A stretch of DNA of 64,000 nt from Gnetum montanum. Taxonomy: Eukaryota > Streptophyta > Gnetopsida > Gnetales > Gnetaceae. Shown here piece after piece: positions 21,951-34,599 of the stretch. The stretch's first letter is position 1; each line of letters starts with the position of its first letter. A model generated the notes under the pieces. It ran no database searches and was not told the origin of the DNA. It saw only the letters and a list, made by a program, of their open reading frames with translations. The DNA lies in the NCBI GenBank assembly GCA_015680685.1, contig MNCI01009596.1, forward strand, positions 381,578 to 445,577, written 5' to 3'. Made by a program: the position numbers and the translations under genes.

Positions 21951-24740
21951 AACTGATCATACTTAATGCCAAACTTGCTTCTAAGAAGAAAGAAAAATTG
22001 TTGAAAGTGGTCAATAGATGGTCAACAGTCTTTGCTTGGTCATATCTTGAACTCACTAGAATTGATCCATGGATATGTCAACACCACATTTACACTAATC
22101 CATCCATAAAGCTAAGGAGGCAACCAAAATGATAGCTAAACCCAAAATTAAAGCAAATCATCAAAGAGGAAATTAAGCAACTCCTTAAGTTAGGGTTCAT
22201 CTATCCCACTGCAAATAGTGAGTGGGTCAATCCACTCATGATAGTGCCAAAGAGAGGTGGAAAATGGGAAGTTTGTATCAACTTCATGCTATTAAATATG
22301 ACAACATTCAAAGATCATTTTCCATTGCCATTCATTAATCAGGTGTTAGACACCATATCTGGGCATTGCTATTACAGTTTTCTAGATGGTTATAGTCGCT
22401 ATAACCAAATCGAGATTGCACTAGAAGACTAGGCTAAAATAACATTCATAAGTCTCTAGGGAACCTTTGCATAGCATAAGATGCCTTCTAGTCTATGCAA
22501 TGCTCTTGCCACTTTCCAATGTCTAGTCTTAAGCATCTTTTAGCAACAAATAGGAAGTAGAGTAGAAGTCTTCATGGATGACTTCTCCACTTATGGTGCT
22601 ACATTCAAGCAAGCCTTGGACTACCTTGAGAAAGTACTAAAAAGATGTGCGGAAATAAATATGTGACTTAATTGATAAAAGAGCCATCTCATGATCTAAG
22701 AAGGCATTATATTAGGGCATAGAATTTTGTAGGAAGGGATCAAGGTAGACCCTGAAAAGATAAGGGTCATCTAAGGATTCACCCATCAACCAGAAACTGT
22801 AAAATATGTTCTATCATTCCTTGGACATACTGGATACTACTATCAATTTATAGAGAATTTCTCTAAGATCACGAAACCATTTCTCAAGCTAACAAAAAAA
22901 GATGCTTCCTTCATTTGGACTAAGAAATGCAAAAATGCATTTCAAAGCCTCAAGTAGAAGCTCATAGAGACTCCATGTCTACAAGCACCTGACTAGTCCA
23001 AACCATTACATATCATGATAGATGCATCTAACTATGCCTTGGGAGTAGTGCTTATGTAGTTCAACAATAAGAAATGTCTATATTACATCCACTACACAAG
23101 TTGAAGCATTGTGGGTGTGCAACTAAATTACACTACCATAGAGAAAGAATTGATTGCGATGGTGTATGTTTTGGAAAAGTTCAGGCACTATGTGCTTGGG
23201 TATAAAGTGCTGGTGTACACTAATCATAATGCCATTTGCTTCCTCATGAACAAGCCAATGGTGAGCCTTGTGTCATACGATGGTTGGTGATCTTACAAGA
23301 ATTTGATCTTACAATGGTAGATTGAAAGGGGATTGAGAATGTGATTGCCGATCAATTATCTTGGTTATGATGGGATAACAAAAAGGAGGAGAGCCCACTC
23401 TTTAACCAATTTCCTAATGAACTCCTCTTTGCTAGTGTAATAAATGATCAAATGCCCATAGAACCAAAATGGTAAGATACCATCCTCACTTATCTTCTCA
23501 CTCAAGAGATGCCACAAGATCTAGACTATAAGAAGAAATAACAATTTCTTCATCAGGCTAAGCACTTCATGGAAACCAAAAAATAACTTTATAAGGTGCA
23601 TGCTGATGGCCTAGTTCATTGGTATGTACTTGATATAGATCAATTGTGCATTCTCTAGGATGCTCACGAAGGCCCTTGTGGAGGCCACTATGCTAGGAGA
23701 TGCACAAACATAAAAATCCTAATGGCAAGATACTATATTCCCATAATATTCAAGGATGTCCACCAATTTGTTTGATCCTATGAACATTGTCAATAAGACT
23801 GTGGGATGATCACATGTATGGAGGGTTCTCAACTGTGGATTCAACCATTGGAACCCTTTAACATATGAGGCATAGATTTCATGGATTTCATCACACCTAT
23901 GTTTAATGGGAAGGCATATATAATCGTCACCATTAATTATTGCATAAAATGGGCAGAAGCAGCAGTCGTCATCGATTGTACATCATTCACTATTGCTTGA
24001 TTTGTATAACAAAATGTTGTGAATATGTTTGAGCTACCATGTGCATCGATTTATAATAATGGAACCCATTTTATAGGTGCTACTTTTCAAAAACTCATGC
24101 AATGCTTAGGAGTTCAACATAAATTAACAACACCCTATCACCATAAGCCAATAGTCAAGTAGAGGTAACTAATAGGGAGATTAGAAAGATTCTAACAAGA
24201 ACTATTAGCAAATATAGGAGAGACTAGAGCACAAAACTCAATGATGCCCTTTGGGCCTACCGCTCAACATGGAAACTTCCTATTGGCTACTCTCCCTATG
24301 AGTTGGTGTATAGAAAGCTTCCAACACTCCAAATTCAATTTGAGCTTCATACACTTTCAACAACCAGTGACTTGGATCTTAACTTAAGTCTTTCACAAAA
24401 ATAAATATTAATCAACTTAAATGTGCTAGATGAAAATCAATTAGTAGCCCTATCCTTGAATGAAGTACATAAGGCATTCAACAAAAAACATCATGACCTT
24501 AGGATATGGAAAGAAAAATTTCAACTAGGAGATAAGGTTCTCTATTGAAATCCCACACACGTATCGCAAAAAACCAAATTCCAAATGTTGTGGAAGGGGC
24601 CTTATATAATTAATGAAACCTTTCCTTCTAAGGCCACAATCATATACAAGCTTGAAAGCCCAAATAAGAAGTAGTTGGTCAACATCCAATAAATAAAGCC
24701 TTTCCTCAAGCCTAAGCAAGCCAATGCAACAAATACCTCA
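21951..24740 (+). pseudogene. Element B RT, RNase H and integrase
   Basis: RT shows GFIYPTANSEWVNPLMIVPK (about 22195), GGKWEVCINFMLLN, FLDGYSRYNQIEIA and an intact FMDD active site (22571-22582). RNase H has IMIDASNYALG (about 23014), TIEKELIAMVYVLEKFRHYV (about 23140) and TNHNAICFL. Integrase has HEGPCGGHYARR (about 23668), GIDFMDFI (about 23872), IYNNGTHF (second catalytic Asp now Asn, about 24050) and a broken remainder. Stops occur every 20-60 codons. An intact RT active site with a dead integrase and protease shows random decay rather than selection. Confidence 0.85.
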
Positions 24741-26170
24741 ACAGATGGACAACCATGCTCAATATTTTGGATCTCTTCCTTCCAACTGAGTTGTGGGGGA
24801 GATCACCATCCATGCTAATTATATATGTGTCTCCTCATTTTTTTATTTTACACAATTTTGTCTTTGCAAATTATTTATTTTACACCTTTTTGATTTTAAA
24901 TCTTTTCCTATTTCACACCATTTTTGTTTTACACCATCATTAGTACATTTCAATTTTTCTTAAATATTTTACACTTTCTTATATATTTACTTTATTTTAG
25001 TGTGGTTTTCTTGTGCTAATAGGACATAGTGGTTCTATAGTTGTTGCTAATGATGGTTTGTGCTTAATGTTTTGTTTGCTAATGTCTTGTTTCTATTTTT
25101 GAATTTTTTTACTAGTGGCTAAGATGATTTCTTTTTCATGGAATAGGCAGTGAGTCCACAACATCCACAAATCCAAAAACTCTATGGTTTTCCTTGTTTT
25201 GGAAGTGTGAGGTCCTTTTCATGAAATAAACTTTTAATAAATTTATGACCTTGGTAGTTTCTAGAATTAGGAAGGATCAAAGGTTTGCACAGGGTGTGAC
25301 TTTAAGGGAACTTAATATTCTTTGTACTCTTCTACTAACTTAGGTGCATGAGTGTTTTCATGGACTTCTAACTATTCTATGTCAACCAATAATAGGAAGT
25401 TGAATAAGTCTTTGCATGGTGTGGTTCCCATTCAAAAACAAAAAAAGAAAAGAAAAGAAAACAAAATAAAATAAAAACATGATGGAAATTCAAAGCACAC
25501 CCCTACAAATAAACAGGCTACAAGCACTAGTTATGAGACTTGAAAGACATGTTACCCATGCTTGAAGGTCCCCTCTAGCTAAGGCCCTCTCTCACTTCTT
25601 GCTTGTCTTTTCTTCTCTTTATGGAATGAAGGTTGTCCTATGAAAGCACTCTTGTGTCTCAAGGGGGTGGATCGGTCTTAGAGTGATGATGTGAAGTCAT
25701 TGAAAGTGGTTGGTTTTGGTTTAAACTAAGGATGAATCTTCTTAGGTCATTTAAACACAAATCCACAAGGGACTTCTTATGACCTCAATTCAAAATTCCA
25801 TTTCACCTTCTCCATCATTCATCCATGCTGCTCATAACTTGCCTCACTACTAGTGTCCATGTTTTGTTTCGATGTCTTTGTTTGACATACTTGAATTCTT
25901 TTGTAGAATCTTCGAGGTTTTGGTTCTTAACTTCTATCAACCATTAATCACCGATGGAACCCAAAAACTCCTTAGGTTGAGGTTATGTAAGGGCAAACAA
26001 GGCATGTGCTTGCTATGGGGAGGATCCACTTGCATATCTCTTGGTTGGGCTTGTTAAGCACCTTATTCTTAAGCATTGTTGCAACCAAAATATTTCATAC
26101 ATCAATCTTCTACATTCAACCATGTGCTCCTTTAATGATTTTCTTTAATTCACACATTCTCCATCAATTT
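24741..26170 (+). other. Element B post-pol region
   Basis: It is collinear with the A1 3' region: CCAACTGAGTTGTGGGGGAG (about 24781), GGCAGTGAGTCCAC (about 25146), GGGCAAACAAGGCATGTGC and TATGGGGAGGATCC (about 25990-26028). Similarity to A1 fades around 26100-26170. A purine-rich simple stretch of AAAAG units lies at 25438-25475. No coding frame was recognised. Confidence 0.6.
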
Positions 26171-26850
26171 TTTATTTTTATTTTTGAGCTTTTAAAAACC
26201 CTCTTCAATGATTTCATCATATTCTTGGCTTTTTTTGGGACTCCATGGAACCCCAATTCATTCAAAAATTCCTTATATTTTTTGAAATATTCAAGATTGA
26301 AAATTTTGTTTATGGACCTCATAAATAAGGCCTTGTCAACAGAGCCCATACATATAAAAGGCCCCATATACGTGGCCCCATCAACATAGCATAAAAATAG
26401 TATAATTATGTGTGATCCCCTTAGAATTTTTTGCATTTTCTCACAAACACTAAGGGAGTTTTTCAATTTTTCAGAGCCTGGAACCTTCAAGAGCCCATAA
26501 CTTCCTAACTGTTTATCCAAATCACTCCATTCTTCAACCCTGTAGCTCCTAATGGTAAGCTCTTAGTCATGGGGACCACAAATGTGCCATTTTTTGATAG
26601 AAATTTTTTTTGCCATTTTTCTAACTTCCACAAAGGTTTAACTAGAAGATCAACATTTAAACACCAAATTACAAAAGTTAAACTATTCCAACGAGCTCCA
26701 ATGACACTTATAATAAAAATTAATTAATAAAATAAGAATAAAATAATCAATTTGCCATGGTCCAAGCATAGCCAAAGTGTAACTAAATAATGAGAAAAGA
26801 TATTCAAATATTCAAAGTTATACATTATATCTACTAATCCACGGATGTGT
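26171..26850. other. Unassigned segment inside B
   Basis: AT-rich with no recognised frame. The words GGCCCCATATACGTGGCCCC and ATCAACATAG (26350-26390) recall the U3 repeats of the B LTR, so an ancient LTR-like piece is possible. This is the point where B departs from the A1 layout. Confidence 0.3.
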
Positions 26851-29640
26851 TGTGACCATAGATGGCACTGAAGGGAAAACACACGTAGGAAGGAGGACTA
26901 TCTTAACTAAGAGAGAAATGACCAAGAATAGGAAGGGGCTAAGAACAAGCCCAGGAAGAACCAATTGCAACCCATGCCATAGGTCCTCTTCGGGAAGAGG
27001 CCAAAGTGGAATCTATTTGTTAGATTCTAAAACCAAAAGCAACAATAGAATGTTCCCATCAAGATGAGACACCGACCCAGTAAGCAAACCTTGAGGTGAC
27101 CTTGACGAAAGCCTACCTAAGTTAAATCAGATTAAGAAAAGTCCAAAAAATAGTGCTCCAGGAGTTAAACTTTGGCTTTTTCTTGGAGAAAAAACCTAAA
27201 GAGGTATAGGACCAACTGAAGACCTCTTCCATGTGGTCAATTATCACTTTTAGCGAGGAGTGATATATGGGAGATATGTTCTCATTTTGGAACAATAGGC
27301 AAGCTGGTTCAATGATCAAAATTAAGGACATTTTAGTATCCTACTTAGTGTAGGCCATTATTGAAGCACTTGGGTTGCTAGAAATTGGGGTGAATCCTGC
27401 TAATATTCTCATGCAGGTGGACCCCAACATCAAAAAAGAATTTGTGAAGTGATGTTATGGTGTCAACCACAAGGAGTATGGCATGCTCACACTAGTAGAA
27501 AGAATTCACTATAAGATTGTGGCCTTTCACCTAAACCCCATATTGAGGCCCAACAAGATCACTACCTGTTATGCCCACATGTGTGCTACTCTGAGTGGGA
27601 GATTCCCTGTCAACCTTCCATAGCTAATCTATCTAGAGATAGATAAGTGCTTTAAGGAAAATGAACATGGAAGGAAGGCACTCCCCTTTCCATGCCTCAT
27701 CAGAAAACTTTGTCAAAGGAAAGGGATAGTCTACTATACAAATGATGCACTTTGACTACTAATTAGGTAGAGATGATGAAGAATAAGACACTTGTAATAG
27801 CTATTCAAGAAGAGGAGCAACAACTACCACCTCCACCTGCCACTCAAACAATTGTGTTGGACATCATTGCAACATCTCAACAATTGCATGAGTATCGAGA
27901 ATGGCTCTTGAGCAAGCACGAGCAACAAGTAAGTACGAGTGGTGGAGACCCAACTATGTATCAGCCAACAATGAGTTACCTAAATGAGGTGGCCCAAAAA
28001 ATCAGCCTAATAGGAGGAGGTGGATCTATTTTCTTGGGCCAATTAACATAGTCATTTACAAGGTTGAATCCCACTGCCAAGGAGGTAACAGTATTTATTG
28101 AAGAACAACAACCACTTCAAGAGATTTCTAGGAACATCGTGACCTTCTCAGTGTGCTTGGAGGAAGGCAAGGAGGCAATAGTATTAGTGATGCAGTACCA
28201 AGGAAAGGAGACAATAGCAAAGGTGGTTGTTGATAGAATCACTGAAATCCTTAATGCACTTATGACATCTATACTAAACATCACTACACTTAAAGATGTT
28301 CATATGTTCACAAGAATCATAAGCAATAGAATAAATGTAGCACATTATGAAGAACTACTAGACTGACTAGTGGGAACCAGGCAATCACTTTCGTATGTCT
28401 TTAATCTTTCAGATAGTATTACTACAACCTAGTTAGAGGTGCTAGAGGAAAAGGGCAAAAACATTATTTTGGAAGGGTAACTTGAAATAGCCAAGGAGCC
28501 AAATGAACACTTGGCTACTAAAGTTGTTAAATTAAGAGCCCAAATTATCGACCTTGCATTTCTCAACCTAGCATTGAGAAGAGATGAAGCTCTTGAATAA
28601 CTTTACACCAGGTTGAAAGTGGTTAAGAATGTGATGGAGACAATGATATTCTACCGATCCTTGGTAGAGGCCACCCAACACAAAATTCAGAAGGCCTTAG
28701 ATCTAACCCACCAAAAGAATGTGCAGCTAACCATAGAGAATCATTACCTATGAAATGTTGATGTGCATAAATAATAGTTGGCCAACTTTATCCATCAACA
28801 TGAGGAGCAACAAGCCATGGCAAACACAGAGCTAAGGAGATTGGAAGTTGAGAATAGAAACCTCTCCATGGAAGAGGTCTGTTCCCTTCACTAGAAGACT
28901 ACAATAGAGGTAGCCACCTAGAAATTAGAGGCTCTTAAATTTGAGAGAGTCAAGAATCACTACAGAGACTAGGTTGACCTACAAAAAGAAGTAAATGAGA
29001 AACATATTCAAGTAAATGAGAAGCAAAGGTGAATGAGACCCTCCAATAACTCCAACAAGGACGTGAATTATGGTAGCCCATCATTGATGGGATTTATCAA
29101 TACAATAAAGCAAAAATTTGCCTAAAGGAGTTGCAGATATAGGAAATGATGGAATACATGGTGCTCACCAATCTTTGCCATGTGAATATAACTATGTTAA
29201 CTACCAGACAACCATGGTGAGAACTAGAGAAGCATGTGGGCAACTTGTACTTATTGTACAAATCTGAGTTCAAGCACTATAAGGACACCAAGCAAAATCT
29301 TGTGGTGGCAAACACTAAACTTGAGGTTCTTAAGGGTAAATACACTGATCAGAAATTTGCTGTTGAGAACTTGGCCAAAAGAATGAATGACTACCAAGAG
29401 CTGCAAAACATAGTCAATGTGTTCAATGTTGAATGCAAACAATTCATTACTTGGTTTGTTAATGTTCAAAATTTGTTTCTAGTAATGTCTTGTCCATGGG
29501 ATATCCCCATTCTAGGCCACATTGGCAATGCCATGTGGACTATGAATGATCCTCGGAGTAAGGAAGAGAAGATGAAGACATTATTGGATGTCATGTCATG
29601 GTTTTCAATTTTGTTTCATGAACATCACAAGTTTTTGTAA
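26851..29640 (+). pseudogene. Extra 3' coding region of B: coiled-coil protein, function unknown
   Basis: A decayed frame lies between integrase and the 3' LTR, the place where some Athila-type elements carry an env-like gene. In frame 3 (27300-27760) it reads LVERIHYKIVAFHLNPILRP, KITTCYAHMCATLSGRFPVN and ALPFPCLIRKLCQRKGIVYY. This layout recalls the 'putative plant transposon protein' domain of plant retroelements (recalled, not searched). A Gln/Glu-rich stretch follows (EEEQQLPPPPATQ, 27800). Then comes a long Glu/Lys/Leu-rich, heptad-like region (28430-29640) with KLEVLKGKYTDQKFAVENLA and a C-terminal PILGHIGNAMWTMNDP. Stops and frame changes occur throughout. I see no signal peptide or membrane segment, so I do not call it env. 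It could also be a separate insertion. Confidence 0.5.
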
Positions 29641-29761
29641 TGTTATTGATTTGTACACTTAGGCACTCTGTTTTGTTATGTCAAGAGTTAGTTAATAATC
29701 CCATACCTTTCCAATTTTGTAATGGAACTCGAGGATGAGTTTTCATTTAGTCATGGGGATA
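29641..29761 (+). other. Element B 3' end and polypurine primer region
   Basis: The sequence AATAATCCCATACC, then GAACTCGAGGATGAGTTTTC and TCATGGGGATA, matches the segment just before the A1 and E 3' LTRs. The G-run next to the LTR is the likely plus-strand primer. Its conservation ties the extra coding region upstream to element B. Confidence 0.65.
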
Positions 29762-30673
29762 TGATGAAGCATCAAAGTGTTGCATCGATGGGCCCCCATT
29801 AACATGGCCCCATCTATGTGGTGTTGCCCCATCGACATAGTGCTTACTATGTCTATGGGGCATTGTCGACGTAGCCCCACAATAAAGTCTATAAATATGC
29901 ACTCACCAGCCACGTTTATGGGAGGTCAAGTCATAGTTGTAACAAAGCTCTTGCAGTTTTGTCATTTGAGAGTTAGAATATTTCTCTAAGTGTCTGTAGC
30001 AAGAGTTAGAAAGTGTATGAATCTTTATTCAAGCACTGATGTACCTGAGCACACTAGTGTCAATGACAATAAAGACGAGCCTTTTGATCAAACCTTGTAG
30101 CACTTTGAATAGATTAATGATTTATTTTTGCAGTTACTATTTTCATTAATTATGTAATTAATATAGCTAAATTAGACTTCTATTGATTAATTAATTAAGC
30201 TAAATAGATTAAACACATAAGCTCTATTGCTTTAAGTGTAAACACATATTTGCTTGGTAATCCCAATAGCGCTATTACTTGGTTCACCCAATAGCATAGT
30301 ACTTGGTAACCCTAGTAGTGGATATGTGGGTTTAAGACATGTATAGAAAGTGGGACCGAATACTTATGTTAGGATTATTTAGAGATTAATTAATTAGTTG
30401 GATTAAATTAGCTATTAAATTACTTCATTCCTCTATTTTAAGCACCAGGAACATAAAAAATAAAATAATAAAAATCATATGCCTCGATTACACTTAACCA
30501 TACCTTTGTACATCACAAGTGTAATTGGGAAGATAATGAATGACTATTAGGGCAACTTCACTTTCTAGAGGCTAGTGTACCAAAAGACATAGAGTCCACA
30601 AAATTCAACCAGATTGCACGTGAATGCTTAGTGATTTGTATGGTTAAGCATAGGGGTACTTCTCTGCTTCTCA
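29762..30673 (+). repeat. Element B 3' LTR
   Basis: 912 bp, the same length as the 5' copy. U3 contains four or five variants of GCCCCATCGACATAG (29800-29880), then CTATAAATATGCACTC (TATA, about 29891). The terminal CATCA has decayed (GCTTCTCA). The following pentamer cttaa pairs with cttga at the left end. Confidence 0.85.
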
Positions 30674-30962
30674 CTTAACCACCTTGGTTAGAGGATATTT
30701 GTGATTTCATGAACTTATGCTTGCTACATTAACCTCATGGGTAAGGTCTCTAATTCATCAAGTGCATGTTAAGAATTCTAAGCACTAGCCTAATACTTGG
30801 AGCATAAGCAAAGACTTGATATCTCATAAGTAATGCTCCATCCATCTTTTCAAAAAAAAAAAAAGAAAAAAAAAAGAAAAGGAAGAATACAAAAATAAAA
30901 ATAGAAAATATGGAAGATAAAAGAAGCAAGAAATAAAAAAATAAAAAAGATTTAAAAAATTC

Positions 30963-30993
<31 letters not shown>

Positions 30994-33623
30994 GAAAATG
31001 AGATGGTGGAGATAGGAGCAACAAATATTTTCTTATGCTTTTGGTCTCCACAAATTGGTAGCATTACCATCCCATCCTAGAAACTTTTTGTATTACTTAT
31101 AGTTACTAAGAATATGAGTTGTGTGTATGCCCCTCAAATTAGTAGTTGTACCATCTAGGCAAGATGATTTGTCTATGACTAACTCATTGGGATATTTCTG
31201 TGACCATCAATTATTGTACTACCCTAGCTTTCATGGCTTTGAAGACCTAGAAGTTACTCCTAGAGGGAACTTTAGTAAAGTTTATATGCTGCTTTCATCT
31301 ATGTTCATTGCCTAACCAAAGCACAATCTATCAATTTGATTATTCATTACAACTAGAAGGATTGAAGAGAGGTTTTTGATGATATCAAATTCAAGAATCT
31401 ACACTACATAGGAAGAAAACAAAACCAATCTCTTAGGCTTCTAGATGATTCTACAACACTTCATTTAATCTAGCTCTATCAATGGTTAGACCATAGAATA
31501 ATCAACACTAGGTGGCATTGGAAGTGATGGTGCCACCTTACATCTCTAAATGGGGATTTAGAGATATATTCTTATTGGTTGGGTGAGCAATGGTGAAGGG
31601 AACTAGCAAAAGGTCCGTTGTGAAGCGTGGTGAATGCTATTGTGCTCTAGTAAGCTAATTGAATTGCTTGTTGGAACTTGGTGATGTTGCATTTCCCTTT
31701 TTTTCTCTAGTCCATTTAAGTTCTCCATCTCTTTCTCTCTCTTTAGACCATCTCTAGTTCACTATTGTGCATGTAATATATCGATCAAGATGACGCGAAG
31801 AATGAGATTTGACCATCCAAAGGATGCATTCATGGTGGTCAAATTTCATTTATTCTTTATGGTCCCTTGTATTTGTTCTCCTTTATATTTCTTTCTATTT
31901 CTAACTCTTTCATGATGGGATTTTGGAATCTTCTAAGTTTCAACATTATCTTGATGCTATGCATGATGATTAAATTATTTAAAATTCTTTTGTGAGCTAT
32001 GTGCAACTTGTTTTTGGTTACTTGGGTAATTTTTTAATTTTATTTTTTCTTATTTTATTTTATTTTACTTTATTTGATATTAATTTAATTTAATTGATTT
32101 TTGAAGAAGAAAAAAACTACGCATGTGAGTTTCTATACCATGTATGGCAATGCAGATACAACATTTTGATTTTTTTCCTTTTAATAATAATAATAATAAA
32201 TATATGATAAATAAAAATAATTATAAAAAATAAATCAAAATAATAAGAATTCATTCTCTCTCTACTCTAAAATTATTCTTGCTTGATCTCACAAGAAAAC
32301 CTCCAATAATTAAGTGTAAAATACCTAACTTGTGGCCACAAACGGGATTTGATTTGGTATAACCTTTGATAAGTTAACATTAATGATGTCATGAGACATG
32401 AACTTCTATATGAATGTGGACCTAGCATATTGTCCACTAACTAGGAACAACACAGGGATGATGAAAATGATGCATGTAAGTGGTAAATTTAATTAGGTTC
32501 GTTGATACAAATAAAAACAACGTATAGAAAAGGATTATTTAGAAATGTAACATAAAATCCAAGTATAAAAAGCAAATAAAATAGCATAAAAAATCATAAA
32601 AATGAAAAACTTGAGATGTGGAAAAGGGTCTTGGCTTCCTTTCTTAAAAACAAAAATGATTGATTATATGAATAAAAAGTATTGGCCTCCTATGAAGGGT
32701 CAACACTACAAGTGCTATTGAAAAACATAGGAGAAATAATGCTAATAATAGAAGCTTAGTGTGTGAGCAAAAAGGGGGTTTTAGTCCTAAAATTGAACCT
32801 ATAAGTGGGAAAGTTGCTAATACTGTCTAGAATCAATTTGAGGTTAAAATGAGGTTGTTTTGACTAAGTACTTAGCTAGTGACACTAAAGCTAAAAAAAT
32901 TATAACTTTGGAATAGTAACGCTAAAAAATTCTAATCTAGGACAATGACATGAGAATCTCCAAATTCATGTTGATAATAGCATTAGCATCAATGCCTGGG
33001 ATGTCTCAAGGACTTAGGACTTAAACTCGTAAACTACGATGAAGAATTGTGAGGGCTATGGAGCATGTGGAAGATGCTGGGAAGACAAATGTTCATGCTC
33101 TAGGTCTCTTGAAATTTGAAAAAGTGCTCTAGATTTTAAAAAAATAGTATTAAATTTGGGTTGTTGTCTCATATTTATAGGCTTGGGATTTCCAAATTTG
33201 ATTCCAAGCTTAAGAGGAGTTAACTTGAAGTTCGTTTTTGGAAACTTTGACCTGGAAGACTAGATGATATAGGTCACATAGGTGATGGCAATAATGTCAA
33301 TGCTAACATTAATGTCAATGTTATCCACGGAGTTAGAAAAAATTTCCTTGCATTCTCCACACTGCATTTTCAAGCCTTAGTGACTTTTTGACATCTAAAC
33401 TAATGTGAAACTATGGCATGATGATTCTTGTAGAATGTTAAGAAGCTCATGGACTTGGGAATGCCACTAAATGCTTGATTACGTGACTTTTCTTAATGTT
33501 GGCATAGCAAGAGTGATATTTTTGCTAATGTCAGTGTTAGTGTTACCTAACATAATTTATTCAAATTTTTAATTTTGACCTCTTGGTTGTTGAAAAGCTT
33601 TGGAAAATAAGTTGATCGTAATA
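30674..33623. other. Flank between B and E, no gene recognised
   Basis: No conserved coding frame was seen. It has A-rich low complexity (30848-31000), AT-rich runs (32030-32240) and, near 33290-33330, a short ATGTCAATGCTA-type triplication. Short frames such as 31121-31315 carry no motif. Confidence 0.45.
30848..31000. repeat. A-rich low-complexity tract
   Basis: Runs of A with AAAAG and AAAAT units. Read backwards it gives a Phe/Leu-rich open frame, which is a composition effect. Confidence 0.85.
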
Positions 33624-33628
33624 ATGGG

Positions 33629-34481
33629 TGATGATATGCGATATGCATAAGCCACGATATTGCATCCCCTACGATATCACGTCGTCCCCTACGATATTGC
33701 ATATGCAATATCGCAGTCTGCTGCCAAATCTATAAATAAGAGGCAGCACTCCCCTCATTTGTCATCCTAGGCATAAAGTAGCGAAGCTCTGGCGGATTGA
33801 TCACCCCAGAGATAGAATATTTTCCATGTGCTCGCAGTAGGAGTCCCCCAAGTAAACGGTTCTTTATTCGAGCAGCTTTGTACCTGAACGCAAGTTGTGT
33901 ACGGCAATAAAGACGAGCTTTGTGGATAAACCTTGCGGTACATGGGTAGGTTTATTTAATGTTGTTTACTACTTTCCTAGTAATGCGGCAGGAGTACAAC
34001 TTGGTTACGAGCATTGACGAATGTGTACGGCTAGCCAAGGAATCGGCTACTCATCGCGATTAGATTCTCTCACCCTTATCTCCTAGAACGTGGGACAAGT
34101 ACGACTTGATTACAANNNNNNNNNNNNNNNNNNNNNNNNNNNNNNNNNNNNNNNNNNNNNNNNNNNNNNNNNNNNNNNNNNNNNNNNNNNNNNNNNNNNN
34201 NNNNNNNNNNNNNNNNNNNNNNNNNNNNNNNNNNNTTTTAGTCTCTCAACCCTTCACCCTTTAGCATAGGAGATAAACTAGAAAAGACCAAAAAAATCAT
34301 ATACCTCGGACTTACTTAACCATACACCGTGACAACAACAAGTAAGTTTGGGAAGACAACGATTAATTAACCCCAAGTGTTCCTTGCGGCGTTTAGGCAT
34401 TTAGTCTGTAGAGTTTGACCGGATCGTGCGTGCTACGCTCATTTCGTATGGTTGAGTGTAGGGGTACCTAGCCACTCATCA
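33629..34481 (+). repeat. E 5' LTR, containing a sequence gap
   Basis: U3 has GATAT cores at about 33643, 33657, 33671 and 33690 and an ATATTGCATATGCAATAT palindrome (33694-33711), then CTATAAATAAGAGG (about 33731). 120 Ns (34116-34235) replace LTR sequence that is about 215 bp long in the 3' copy. Confidence 0.87.
34116..34235. other. Assembly gap of 120 Ns
   Basis: The flanks match the E 3' LTR near 40358 and 40572. The sequence between those points is about 215 bp, so the gap size is underestimated. Confidence 0.95.
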
Positions 34482-34482
34482 T

Positions 34483-34500
34483 TGGAGCCGTTGTTGGGGA
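34483..34500 (+). other. E primer binding site (tRNA-Asp type)
   Basis: TGGAGCCGTTGTTGGGGA begins one base after the LTR and differs at two positions from the tRNA-Asp complement. Confidence 0.8.
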
Positions 34501-34599
34501 CTAAGTGTTTGTATGCCAATTAGAACATTAGAAAATCTTTCACATCATTGTGAGCCTTAACAAACCTTTAGGTTAATTAGTTAAATAAGAACATATATA

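Larger units (their letters stand above)
8000..30673 (+). mobile_element. Element B: Ty3/gypsy LTR retrotransposon, interrupted by A1
   Basis: Two LTRs of exactly 912 bp (8000-8911 and 29762-30673) bound it. Each begins TGATGAAGCATCAAAG; the left ends CATCA and the right a decayed form of it. The flanking pentamers are cttga (7995-7999) and cttaa (30674-30678), a target duplication with one change. After removing nested A1 (8983-18596 plus its duplication) the element is about 13 kb. The order is LTR, primer site, gag, protease, RT, RNase H, integrase, 3' region, extra coiled-coil region, LTR. The LTRs look roughly 85-90 percent alike by eye, so it is old. All frames carry stops. Placement of RT before integrase makes it Ty3/gypsy, and no chromodomain was seen. 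Confidence 0.85.

Noticed and set aside
26164-26520. 118-codon minus-strand frame inside element B
   Set aside because: Lies antisense in an AT-rich part of the element with no family motif.
26851-29640. Calling the extra B reading region an env gene
   Set aside because: No signal peptide, cleavage site or membrane segment can be seen; only its position resembles env-like genes.
30750-31070. Minus-strand open frame of 106 codons rich in Phe, Leu and Ser
   Set aside because: It is the reverse reading of an A-rich low-complexity tract and has no conserved motif.
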